From: Rhyzopertha dominica
Taxonomy: Eukaryota > Arthropoda > Insecta > Coleoptera > Bostrichidae
Direction: 5' to 3'
Assembly (NCBI GenBank): GCA_025024175.1
Contig: QCXZ01000138.1
Location: forward strand, 496,002 to 560,001
DNA length: 64,000 bases
A program made the position numbers and the translations under genes. Numbering within the stretch: position 1 is the stretch's first letter; each line of letters begins with the position of its first letter. Of this stretch, positions 36,401-46,900 are shown piece by piece. The notes under the pieces are model-generated. The model did no database searches, was not told where the DNA came from, and saw nothing but the letters and a program-made list of their open reading frames with translations.

Positions 36401-39400
36401 AATGTAAAATTTAGAATCTTGGAGCCCATTGTCAAAAAATAGTTTATTTCCATCCTCCTTTATTTGTATGTATGTACACCGCACATGTAAGGCAGCTTAG
36501 AAAAAGAAATGTGAATAAACAGTTATACAGGTTTATGCTAATATTAATAAATAATAATGAAGTTATTAAACAGTGTTAGTGATTTAAACTTTGATATATT
36601 ATGCCACTACAAGGTATAAATATCCAACGTGTCTTTTTATTGCAAAATGAATACTTTAAACGTTATCCGAGATTGTTAGACTTGTAACTGGATTCATTGT
36701 GGCTTATGGTACTAAACTTTAGTATTAACATATTACAAAAAAAACAAACAAGACTAGAAAATAACTATTGGTCCAACTTACCAAGTGTGCCTGCCTAGTC
36801 TCATCGATGTAATGCGTCGTAATTATAACCGTCGTTCTTCCGTTCTTCGTGATCTTAACCAGATGGTCCCATATGTTTTGCCTAAGAAGAGGGTCGACTC
36901 CCACCGTGGGTTCGTCCAGAATCAGAAGCTCAGGCTCGTGGAGCAAAGTGGCTGCGAAGGAAACTCTCCTTTGTTGTCCTCCGCTCAAGTTTTTTACCTG
37001 TCGATCGGCATCGGGTAGCATGAGGAACTTTACGAGGAAATTCAATCTCTCTTCCACAGCCTCCGTAGTCATGTAGGATATCCAGCCGAAGTATTTCAGG
37101 GTTTCTCTGATGGTAAATTCGCCATAGAGGGCTATTTCCTAAGGAAAGAATGACTATAATAACTAAAATAAAATAAATGTTTTTCCTAGGTTTAAAAGTA
37201 AACAAATTTGAATGTCATTGATAAAATATACCTGGCATGCTCAAAGAAATGTTTCTGTTTTAGGAATCATGTTATCGAAAAAGGTTAATCATTAACTACA
37301 ACCACTGCGGAATTCGTCAAAAATGTATTTTTAATGTTAATTTTAATTAATTTGAATCTAAATCCACTTCTATTATTATATCTTTATAGGGTAGATTGTT
37401 ATACAAATTTTCTAGTGTTGCGTATATTTTTTTTGTTGTCGTGTTTTTTTCAATTTTGTTTGAAGTTGTGTTAGAAAATTTTTGGAGGTTTTTTTTGACA
37501 ATAGTCCGGACAAGTTAGCCAGAAAAATATTGGTACCCATGTATATATCCTAACAAGCTGAAAATTTACAAGAACGTTAGGGATACCATTATAATGAAAT
37601 TGTGAAAAGTTCTCATCCATCGCATGTGTGTAAAAAATTTTATGCAAGTCAAAGTTCGAAAAAAGGTTTTTTGGATTTTTCAGCGAAACGGTTAATTTTA
37701 TGTGAAAATAGTTCAGACAAAAATTGTATATCATGCAATTATCTACACATTTTTTCTAAACTGCATTATTTCTGAGAAAAAACGACTCTAAAATTTACTA
37801 AAGTATTCTCCATAATATGTATGACATGCGCGAAAGTTTTTAAAGATATTAACTCTGCTTCAGAAACTCTAGTCACCGACGGTTTTCGCTTTCTTTTGTC
37901 TGTATATGGAGCTCTAAAAATTACTGGCATAGATAGGTTACTTTATTGCAAACATGGGATCGATGGGGACTTTTCACAATTTCATTATAACGGTATCCCT
38001 AACTTTCATGTTGCTTGTTGAAAATTTATGCAAGGTTAAATGTTTATTTTAACTGGACTACAGGTGTAATCGAAACGTCAAAGAGTAATATTTTTTATCA
38101 TTGTTTGATAGTGACAGTTTCTTACGAAAACATAATTATATATGTATGTCTGAAACCTTTTAGTTAGCTTTTTAATTATTTTGTTACTAAAATCTTGTTA
38201 AAAAATATTGCTTGGAATTGTCGTAAATATAGTTTTTCTATTCAAATATATAAAAATGCCGATATTATTCAGGACTTATTTTATATGAAAGTGACACTTT
38301 TTTCACTCTAGAAAGTGAAAATATGTTCACAACCATAAAGACGCATGTATTGCTATGAAAATGACTTTGCAGACAGTAATTTGCAATGTAATAATCCGTT
38401 TTGAATGAAGCTAAACTTAAAAAGCTTTAAACGTACTTTTATGCCAAAAATAAATATAAGTAATTTTGTAGTTGTTTTTATTTAATACTCGTATTTTGCA
38501 ATTTGTAATTTCGTAGTTAAAATAGTATTTTATACTCAAATATAAAATACGTCTATTTTATCTCTTGTTGTAAAATGTATTATGTTTATATACATATCTA
38601 GTTCTATATGGAAAATATCATTTTGTTTCCTGTATCTTAAAAATATCCAAATTGTATTTTTCTGTCTCAATTTCTAGTTTCTTAAATGCTCCCTAAATAT
38701 GTTTTACATTAGTCGCTTCCTCTTATTAATTGTTATTGCTTGTGTCGCCATATTACATTTTGTCTTTACTGTCTTACCTATAGGTTTATGTATTTCCAGA
38801 ATTTTATTTTTTTGTTTTTGAACAAAAATAAGATTGTACGTTAAAGTTTCATTAAATATTACCGACTTTTTTGCATTTCAGTTAATGACATCCTTTAAAT
38901 TGTCATCGTGTAATTGATACTTATTTGATCTACCGAAAAAATAATTTAATGTTTCTTGGCCGAAAATGCACGACGATGCCATCAAAACAGGAGTTTTGCT
39001 TTTATGCATTGGTATAATTTGTCATAGTTTTAATTTAACGGCGTTGCATATTGCGCTTCGAGGACGAGCTAGACAAACATGTGTCATTAGAATGAAACAG
39101 GTTGGGACAAAACTAACAGTTTAATTACAAACTTTAACAAAGGAAACGAGGCAACGTTTGTTTCGAGGTTAAAAGCAATTACATATTATTTACCTGTGGC
39201 ATATATCCTACTCTGGGTCCTGGAACTCCGCTACCCCTTGAACCTGGTTTGCCACCGAGCACCCAGATTTCCCCAGAGTTGAGACGTTTTCTTCCCACGA
39301 TGCAATTTAGGAGAGTCGTTTTCCCGCAACCACTGGCGCCCAACAAGCCATATCTGCAAGAAACAGGTGAATAAAAGAAGATTTACATAATAACAAAACC

Positions 39401-41659
39401 AAGCCTATGCCATGTTGTATGCATCAATCTGTGGACAGCTGTTTCGGCTTATAAAGCCTCCTCAGCATAACTATAGTTCCAACGCAGACAACATGGCTTT
39501 CCTTATACGCTAAGGTAGGCGAAGTGAATGCGAGACATGCCAACTATTGGCAATAAACATATTTGAAAAGGTTTATATCTTATTGTGTAGATGCACCACC
39601 CTCTTATGGACACTATAACATTTTTTTTCTAAATAGAACAAAATGTTCAAGTCAAAACGTCCCTGTTTTTGCCGGGGAATTCAAGTTCTTACCGATTGCC
39701 GATAGGTGGCGCGCCATGTAAAGAGTATGATTTTTGAATAAGTTAAGGACAATGTGCAAGAATTTCCTGTTTATTGGGTAAACGTTAGGTTTTATTTTTA
39801 TTTCAAGTAATATAAGTACAAATACCAACTATTCGATTTATTGTCTTAAGTATAAAGTTACTGTATAGTAAGAACACGTATCATAATATAACAATTAAGA
39901 AGCTTATGTAATACCACACATTTATTTTTTTATCTGCTCTAAGCGACCTTGAATTTCGTCAAATTCGATGTTAAACAACGAATTTAGCTAAACTCAAACT
40001 ATAATAAGTTCAAAAACTCTTAAAAGATATATGCGAATTGTGTTAAATAGTATTTAATTTAAAAAAAAATTAACACCTAGTCTATTCTGTGTTGTAAGTG
40101 CGCAGAGCACATTCTATCGCTTGATCACTATATGTGTTTCACTCTGAATACGATGAAAATAAAGTGCATATAATGTAAAAATCATATCTTTGCAAGTTGC
40201 CGCCGTCTACTGGTGAGGTCCATCTACATATGTCTACAGAGGACCATTTTTGTAGCATGACAGATGGCAAAGGTTGTTATCCTTAATGGAGTTATCCGAA
40301 GTTTAGACAAAAGATGGTAAGGTCCCAAGGATCAATCTAGGGGTTCTGCCAAAAACACAAAATATGAAGTAAAGAGTATAGTTCGAGGACAGATTACTAA
40401 CTTAATTTAACTATTGCCCTTTATTATTAACATTAAGAAAAGTTTGAGGGTAATGAAAACTAGAAGTAGTAAAATTTGGGCGCTTACATTAAAATTAAAA
40501 CAGAAACGTGAGAAAAGTAGAACGTTACTTTCCTTGGAATAAAAGAGAAAGGAGAGGAGCAAATGCATTAGTTGCAGAAATTAAGCAAGTACATGTTGAT
40601 CTAATAAAGAAACGCTCTAAGATGGTTACAATATTTAAAGAGAATGGTGCTATGAGCATAGATGATGTCCATTTTTACAAATTATTTGTTCTAGACACGC
40701 AAGAGTAGAGCTTCTTCTCATTTGGAAAAGTGTACGATTAAGCAAATGTATGTTTTTACAGACGCAATATTGTATGGAACTGCAGTAATTACTAATTGTT
40801 TTACATGATAAGAATTGTTTTAAACATCGCAAATAGCATACTTAGTTCCTTTATTGCAACTCACTAAATACTTTATTGTCAGTAACATTTTTTTGTCTAC
40901 GGGAATAGACTTTTATATGCATTAAAGTATTTTATGACGGTCATTAAAGCAAAATACTATTTAGCCGTTGTTGCTATTTTCTCATTCGAGCCACATAGCA
41001 TTATATTAGATATTAATAATAAAGAAATGATGTGGTTATTTCTGAAAAATAACCTTGCTGAAAATGTGCTACACATATTTAAATTGTACATTAATCTTAT
41101 ACTACATAATATATTAAAAATAACTTGATAGGGATTTGCTGCTGCTACGATTTCTGGAAAGAGAATTGCGAGGTGTAATATTCCTTCAGATAGGTATATA
41201 AAAAGGATGCTCCACTAATCTATGGAATAAAACTCAAAATTTCATCTTAATTTCTCAAATTTTCGCACGTTTTACTTAGTATATGGATTGCAAAAAAGAC
41301 TGCTAATGTAGGATGATTTGCAGATATGTTACACTGCGCTGCAATATGATAAGATGTGTTCATTAACAGGTAACTGATGTTGACTAGTTGGAAACAGCAT
41401 AATGCTCTTTCTTGATTATCAAATAGGTACATTTTTAAATACTTTTTCAACTTGCTATACTTTCTTTCAGTACGTACATTGTCCCCTTTGGCACTGTCAT
41501 GTTAAGTCCATCCAGAATGACGTAGGGATTGCTCTTGGTGCCGTAACGCTTGCAGGCTCTTCTGACGCAAACGGCGTGCTGTCGTCTGGTCTGCAGAGTA
41601 GACATCTGGACTTTGAACTGCCTCCTTCGCAGCTCCAGGTCGGTCGGACCTTCCGACAT
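24451..41659 (-). CDS. ABCH subfamily half transporter (ABCG20/23-like)
   Basis: Nine coding exons on the minus strand: 41659-41478, 39353-39194, 37138-36782, 29557-28904, 25897-25720, 25660-25545, 25485-25415, 25359-25094 and 24752-24451. All phases agree, giving about 761 residues. The order is nucleotide-binding domain first, then membrane domain. Walker A is GASGCGKTT (~67-75), the Q-loop GYMPQ, the signature LSGGQQRR (~165), Walker B LLILDEP and the H-loop TTHY. A charged linker (KRRRSS, then PPELPPEEEPP) leads to an ABC2-type membrane domain with helices such as VMAFIIGLPVAQTILFCLAIG and the family segment LERNEGILERSLVNG. The ATG at 41659 lies 8 bases after a strong acceptor, so an upstream noncoding exon is expected. 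An in-frame ATG at 41794 would read through the acceptor and is less likely. ABCH transporters of insects are linked to cuticular lipid transport; the substrate here is unknown. Introns of 7.2, 3.0, 2.1 and 2.1 kb carry transposons. Confidence 0.92.
25930..26290 (-). pseudogene. Tc1/mariner-like transposase, N-terminal half (broken)
   Basis: On the minus strand, RVTTRIKLKELEMKKF, RDKRGCRKVRKCYEKL, DDESFVAADPDG and DRVKPKAQIFDKIS follow each other. The frame then shifts by one and continues as KYLVWQAIDEIGK before the homology ends near 25930. This is the segment around the first catalytic aspartate of IS630/Tc1/mariner-like DDE transposases. It lies in an ABCH intron only ~35 bases from the exon at 25897. 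The C-terminal half of a similar transposase lies on the other strand at 27100-27570. Confidence 0.7.
26890..27085 (+). pseudogene. Pogo/Tigger-like transposase fragment, central part
   Basis: The frame contains VRDSWVADQNKGYSGTACAA and then DNGWMEAE. This matches the pogo/jerky-type DDE block just before the GWM...VFxxWF motif. Homology stops at GWMEAE, where the Tc1-like fragment begins. The missing catalytic segment is resumed as C-terminal sequence after 27650, so the element is split by an insertion or replacement. Confidence 0.6.
27100..27570 (+). pseudogene. Tc1/mariner-like transposase, C-terminal half
   Basis: Reading on the plus strand with frameshifts: KYLVWVAISENGEISESFI, DNVLFWPDLATVHYG, then NAPNVPQARGIERFWVLCKM. 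The last two hold the second aspartate and the final acidic residue of an IS630/Tc1-type catalytic core (FWPDLA...PNVP...IERFW). It repeats the KYLVW motif present on the opposite strand at 25990-25935. The two fragments are thus inverted relative to each other and overlap by this motif. Confidence 0.7.
27655..28560 (+). pseudogene. Pogo/Tigger-like transposase, C-terminal part
   Basis: LPKNKFSEMVGNVL and EGFKKADIYPYNCDVI resemble the C-terminal block of pogo/jerky-type transposases (LPKxxFSxLL...GFRKxGIYPFN). Basic stretches (GSQKKPRKRVG at ~28205-28240) and IGDWVLCKCK near 28515 resemble the distal tail of the same proteins. Several stops and frameshifts interrupt it. Confidence 0.55.
30020..30120. 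repeat. Interspersed repeat tail, copy 1
   Basis: CGCATGAAAATC, GTGCAGTGG and TTTTTGAGTCTATCGCGAAC are shared, with a few changes, with 48590-48666 (CACATGAAAATTC, TTTAGTAGTTTTTGAG, TTATCGCGAACAGACAG). A short GA/CA-rich tail follows. It looks like the end of a dispersed repeat common in insect genomes; the parent family is not identified. Confidence 0.6.
35207..35692. mobile_element. TA-flanked MITE with CAGGGTTTCTA terminal inverted repeats
   Basis: The left end CAGGGTTTCTACAAATTATTCATGC pairs imperfectly with the right end (ATCATTTATAGAAACCCTG); the outer 11 bases are identical and about 20 of 25 match. TA lies on both sides (35205-35206 and 35693-35694), the target duplication of Tc1/mariner-type elements. 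At 486 bp with no coding frame, it is a non-autonomous element in an ABCH intron. Confidence 0.75.
37556..38022. repeat. Foldback element with ~75-base inverted arms
   Basis: The core arms 37576-37610 and 37969-38003 are inverted copies at 34 of 35 positions. Weaker pairing continues on both sides to about 37628 and 37950, and outward to ~37556 and ~38022. The centre (~330 bases) has no coding capacity. Because the arms are inverted copies, chance frames on the two strands share the same peptide. It lies in the ABCH intron between exons 2 and 3. Confidence 0.7.
39409..39497 (-). repeat. Palindromic element with hammerhead-ribozyme-like core, copy 2
   Basis: Inverted ends GCCATGTTGTATGC and GCAGACAACATGGC (13 of 14 pair) enclose a core. 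On the minus strand it reads CTGAGGA (39465-39459), GGCTT-TAT-AAGCC as stem II (39458-39446), GAAA, then CAGCTGTC (ending at 39434). All invariant hammerhead core bases (CUGANGA, GAAA, and GUC before the expected cleavage point) are in order. Stem III is the eight-base palindrome ACAGCTGT. Stem I next to the core is weak. The outer ends share CATGTTGT with copy 1 at 5283-5406. It lies 55 bases upstream, on the minus strand, of the acceptor of ABCH exon 2. Confidence 0.6.
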
Positions 41660-42359
41660 GATGAAATCTGCAAGAGAAAAAGAAACGTAAACGCCGCTGA
41701 CCAGCTCGAGGAAGGTTAGTGGACCTTGTCCCCTGGTCAAGGTTGTCCACGGCGCTATGAGGAAGACGTAATGACATGTCTTGGAAATAAACAACTTTTT
41801 TCCGTGGTTTCACGTAAACAGATAGGGACATATTGCACACACGTTTACTGGAAATCCATGACAACTGGTTCAATAATTTATAGCAGCATTCACTTTTTAC
41901 GAAACGGTCAAGCTTGTTTAAAGGAAGTATTCCAGTTAGAGTGGTTTATTTAAACATGAGAACACCTCTTGTGTAGCATCTGGTATTTTTCGATGTTCCA
42001 CATACTTTAATTTTCTTTCTACATTAATAATAGCTATTTATGATATAAGTGTGAAAAATACAAATTTGGGGCAAATTTTGTTCAATTCATACAAGTTTAT
42101 AAGAGCATTTTCACACTAATATCATACAATATTTTTTCTTTATGAATGTGAATATTCTAATATTAGAAAAATTTTGACATCTTCCTTCAATTTGTAAAAT
42201 GTCCGCAATAATAAATTTAAAGCGTAACATCAAACTACCTAAAAAATACTGTTACTAAGGTAATTTTTTCAAACAACGCCAAAACGCCATCACTTTTGTG
42301 AATTTCATATTTGATATTTAATAGTCTGCACTTTGTTCTACCTATATGCAAGGAAAACA

Positions 42360-43325
42360 TGAGTGTTGCATCCGATGTCAAGGAATCGACGAAACTGGCA
42401 ATCCATGCACTATTACCAGTGAAGACATTTGTACGTGCGATTTCAAAAATGGTGTGGTGAAAAGAAGTTAAAGAACCCCAGCGAAAATGTTCTGTTAGCA
42501 TGTTTTTACCAAAAATCTAAAGTCCTAAAACCATCTTCACTTTGGAGTCACTACTCAAAGCTGAGAATAATGTTATCGAAGAATAAGAACGTTGATATTA
42601 GCAAATTTAAAAATGTCATTAGGCCGGCTTTTTTCTCTATTTTAAGCTAAAATCAACTCTGTTTTTAAAATCTAAACCAACCATAGGCCCCAATTTAAGG
42701 TGTTGTTACGGTTATTGGGTTGATTTCAACTTTAACATAGAGAGTAGAAACCGCCCCATTGCTTTTTTTTAAAGAAAGTCCTGTGGATATAAATAAAGGG
42801 TTAAGCAAAGACGATATTGCAAAATTTTTAACAACAGCAGATGATGAAAATTACTTGATGATGAAGGTATGTCTATAATGCATAAAATAGTTCGTTTATT
42901 TATAAGCTGATATTTTTTAAGGTAACAGGGGGATGTAGGCGAGATGAGCTAAGCCGTATGAGAGTAGATGATAAAGATAAGGGCGATTTTTATCATATTG
43001 TTATACCCTCGACGAAAACAATGTGTTCTCGAGAATTTTTGATCACTTCTGGAAACATATAAGGATTGAACTGACCTTGAAACTGACCATCGAAGATTTT
43101 TTCTTGCATAGAGAAAATGGCAGTGTTTCAGACAACCCGTAGCGATCAATACGTTTGGAACTATTGCCAAAAATATTGCTAGTTTCCATAAATTGCCTGG
43201 CCCGGAGGGCTGCACTGGACATTGTTTCAGGTCTTCGGCCACAATATTAGTGGATTCAGGGACAGATATTTTGGCTCTCAAGCGTCAGGAGGCATGGAAA
43301 TCAGCTACGTGGACAATTCTTTAGA
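42360..43325 (+). pseudogene. Crypton-type tyrosine recombinase (transposase) pseudogene
   Basis: Fragments in order on the plus strand: DVKESTKLAIHALLPVK; a frameshift; RFQKWCGEKKL, SENVLLACF and VLKPSSLWSHYSKL (SAM-like core-binding part); a 136-base insertion; LSKDDIAKFLTTADDENYL; a 54-base GT-AG intron-like gap (42868-42921); VTGGCRRDELSRM with the catalytic Arg region; PSTKTMCSREF with the beta-hairpin Lys; and TGHCFRSSATILVDSG with the HxxR-type box. The expected catalytic Tyr near the end (GYI in relatives) is not visible after KRQEAWKSATW. Frameshifts, stops and the insertion mark it as dead. Insect Cryptons and Crypton-derived host proteins share this layout. Confidence 0.75.
42622..42757. 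mobile_element. 136-bp MITE inserted in the Crypton pseudogene
   Basis: The left arm contains CTCTATTTTAAGCTAAAATCAAC (shown here in parts: TCTCTATTTTAAG, CTAAAATCAAC). The right arm (42719-42757) is an imperfect inverted copy (GTTGATTTCAAC, ACATAGAGAGTAGAAACCGCC). It separates two parts of the Crypton frame that are contiguous in relatives, so it inserted later. A related copy with only the left arm is at 60811-60881. Confidence 0.55.
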
Positions 43326-44186
43326 GAACTAAAAGAAAACTGCTGTGAAAATAGTGGGGCGCTGCCATTACCAGCGGATAGAGCCGATGTCGAATAAGTA
43401 GTTGCTGATGGCGAAACCATGAAAATCGACAACGCAATTTCCTCAGATCAAATGTCTTCAGGCTTAAGTATGGTCAATTGTACTTTTAAAAACTGCGTTA
43501 TATAAATATTTTTCATTCATGAATGAAAAAATACTTCTTCTGTTTCACTATATCAGCATAGTAGTGTAAGTAGTGTTCTTTTAGTGTATTATTGTATTAC
43601 AACAGTTTAGCACAGCCCATATCAATGATAGATCTTTGATACCGCATAAAGATGAATTCAGAAATTCTCTCCTTGCAATTTTGATTAAATCGCTGTTTCC
43701 GAAAGGAACTACGTTGCTTACTGCATGATCCCAAAAACTTTTTGGAGGAAGTAAGCCCAACTGAAGCTTAATTTTACTAAACCCTTGCCACAGTATTCAT
43801 CATCATATTCAACTGTACATTTACAAGTATTATACATCAACTTCGCTTAGCATTTACACTCCATTGCAGTAATATTAATATAACTCAACGAAAATTACGA
43901 AAACATAAATTCAGTTTTGGTAGTACAAGGTCTAAATATGACGGGATTCTGTATTTTTGCACTATGCGGACTTTTAGAAGGCAAACTGGCCAATACCTGG
44001 TGAGTCATTATTTTTACAAGGTGTTCTGTTCCCTTTTTCGTCTATGAAAATAGTTTTGTTTCAAAACAAGGTTAAGATTATCATGAATTGTTAGCGAACT
44101 TCTCTTCAGCATATTGCTATGTTGATTGGCCAGCCATTAGCCATTAGTGTACTTATTTAGTTGTATAATCTGTCGATCACCATACG

Positions 44187-44210
44187 ATAAATAAATAAAT
44201 AAATAAATAA
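44187..44210. repeat. (ATAA)6 microsatellite, possible LINE 3' tail
   Basis: Six ATAA units directly follow GATCACCATACG. Such short tandem tails typically end insect LINE copies, but no LINE coding sequence was recognised just upstream. Confidence 0.6.
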
Positions 44211-46738
44211 GCAACAATAATAAGTTCTTAGTTATTGTAAGTTATTTCCACACATTGAAATACCGTTCTTCTATAGTTTACAAAAACAACACATATTTCT
44301 TCATTAAGCTGTTAATTGATTCTTTGAATGTGAATGTTTACCCTACCATTAGCATCTCTTCCTTATATACAGTGCATAAACATCAATAGCATATAGTAAT
44401 TTCGATTACTTAATTTATAAGAACGGGCTACTATAACTGAAGTTTTATTAAACTGTACTGTCAAAAACTGGTTCGTGAGGATTATGTTATCCTTACTTCT
44501 TCACCTATCTAATTGAACGTTTAGTATGTAAATGATAGTTGCTTCTCCTCCTACAAAATTATGTAGATCGGTTAGATCTTCGTTTCTACAGTTTCGGAGG
44601 AGCCAATAAATCAAACGCTGGTTAAATCAACAGGTCTTATATCTGGTTCTTGCTTGTGAACCTGTTATAAAAATTTGACCAGTTTTGTACCTGGGGATTT
44701 TCATTGACGTCATAATATCAGTCTACCCTTGGGACGCAAAAAATAACCATTCTGAACATCTATGCTGAAATGCGTCTTCACGGGGTTTTGTGATGATAAT
44801 TTGTATATTCGGCTATAAAGTGTATCGCATTTTTTTGTTCTTTTTTGTTATCTTTGAAGGGAATTTTGGTTTTATCCCTAATTATTTTATACCAATCTAT
44901 TCTAGAATTACTTTCTCATATTAAGTAAACTGGTTCGATTGGCGAACTAAAGCAGATATACTCTTAGTAACCATGTTTATGTGAAATCAGATATTATTTT
45001 AAACTGAAACTTTTATTTTTTATGTTTAAGACCTACTAGCATACTTGAAATGTGTTTTGTTTTCTTGTACCTATGAGTAAAACTGTTGTGTTCAGGGTAA
45101 TATTTTATTGTGTCATCCTGACAGTTTAATTTAGCTATATTTCCCAAAAATAATGGTAACCCTCATAATGTAATTAAACTAATTTGTAAAAATCAATCTT
45201 GAATAAAAAATATGAATTGAAAGTCATAAAAATTACTGTTAATTTGTTTGGGAGGACTATGTAGGACGCACAGTCTCTATACAGGGTTGCGAAAGTTCTA
45301 TCAGGAATGCCTTGTATATATTAATATATGAATAAACGAAAGTAATATTTAATGTTAACATACTTTACGTGCTATAAATTTGACGTTAGGTACTATGTAA
45401 AAGTTACTTGCTATTAATAATCACATAAATTTTTTAGTAATATGTTCATTTCGTTTTGTCGACAGTTAAGGAAATTTGTCAACAGATCACAGTGTTTTGA
45501 TTTTCTCCACGTACAAGTTGTAATATTATACAATAATTATGTGCAATTAGTAACTTTGCTATAGGGAGTGTTTATACTGAAAAAACTCAGAGTTTAAATA
45601 ATATTTTTATATATAATGCAACCCAGGAAATCTACCTTTGTGTTTAACTTTAGCGTAGAAGTACGAGAATTCAGCAAAAAATTAGCATGGCAAGCATGGC
45701 CGTTTTTAAGTTCAAACCGATGATATTATTATATTAACAATCAAAATTCTTTGCAGCGTCTAGAGCGAACCAAGCAACCTGTTTTCTGGTATGACACCCA
45801 CCGACAATTACTAAAATACAAGTCTATAGTAGACATAGTAAACAATGAATGAAAATAAATCCCACTACTTTTTTCCGATGGCTTTATGAGAGATATCACA
45901 TTTGTTTACTATGAATACTATGGAACGCTAAACATATTTGTAAGATTACAATACAATAAACAATTTTATGTTTAGAATTATAACTAATTGTCGATAAAGT
46001 TCATAAATTGATTACTTGTTGCAATAAAAGGGACATCGATCTCACCTCTGTCTTCGAAATGGTAGTACACAAACAAGTTCTTGGGTTAATTAGGCAATCT
46101 CGGCGAGGTCCAAAATTCCCCACATCTCGCTGAATCATGCGTGGATCCTGTATGTTATTGACATTTTGCAATCTAAATTGCGTAGATGATTCGATCACGT
46201 TCAACATTAACAGTGAGATTAGCGGGTTTAAAATTATACGCAGTTGAAGAAGATTGTTGCTTACAAGATATGGAAATGAGCGTAGGTTATGTTAATAGGT
46301 ACCCAATATTCCGAATATTTAATTAGGGTTAAAAAAATTAATTAACCAGGTTGTATGTATACGTACGATACGTACGTTTACAACTTTTTACACTTTCTGA
46401 TAAAATTCTAAGCATTTTTATCTGTAGCTTATCATATACCTAATTTGAACGGTTTTTAAGTAAGAGGTGTTTTAACAAAATAAGCCGCCAATATTGTAAT
46501 TAAAAATTTCATACAATTCGTCAAGTCGTGGGTCAAATAACTATCCCGACCAGTTATATTATAAGTATGCTATGATTTTTTTTGACAAAAAACGAAAAGT
46601 GACCTGTATTTTGTAATGTATTTTTTTCATTAATGTTAATTATGTTGCTGGTTTTTAAATACAATCATTATTTTTGACACAGTTTCAGTAGCTTCTTTTC
46701 ACCAATAATACATCATCAATTTCGCAATCAACAGTAAG

Positions 46739-46900
46739 ATTGAGCATGCGAGAGATGCTCGGAAGAGTGGTAAGCTATTAGTTTCTGAAGAAAAGCAATA
46801 TCAAGTTTTATCGAATTCCATTATCATTAATAATGTGTCATCTAAAGAACTAGCATTAACATTGGGTAGTGCTCAAAATATTACATGGGAGAGGGCCTGA
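46739..46900 (+). pseudogene. Possible HTH segment of a transposase
   Basis: The frame reads SGKLLVSEEKQYQVLS, then NNVSSKELALTLGSAQNITW before stops. This resembles the N-terminal helix-turn-helix of IS630/mariner-like transposases (NPxxSSRELA...S..TVWRIL). Short and weak evidence only. Confidence 0.3.

Larger units (their letters stand above)
29558..36781. other. Large ABCH intron (7.2 kb)
   Basis: Intron between the fourth and third coding exons of the ABCH gene. It contains an interspersed repeat tail (30020-30120) and a TA-flanked MITE (35207-35692). GC-richer patches occur near 29735-29860 and 32860-33005; no exon could be supported in either. The rest is AT-rich without recognisable features. 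Confidence 0.6.

Noticed and set aside
40508..40708. 66-codon plus-strand frame rich in Lys/Arg
   Set aside because: No recognisable family, no splice context and no neighbours to support it; treated as chance or unidentified repeat.
41726..41794. Upstream ATG at 41794 as the ABCH start
   Set aside because: It requires reading through a strong acceptor (CTTTTTCTCTTGCAG) just before the conserved N-terminus. A spliced start at 41659 is simpler, though the longer form cannot be fully excluded.
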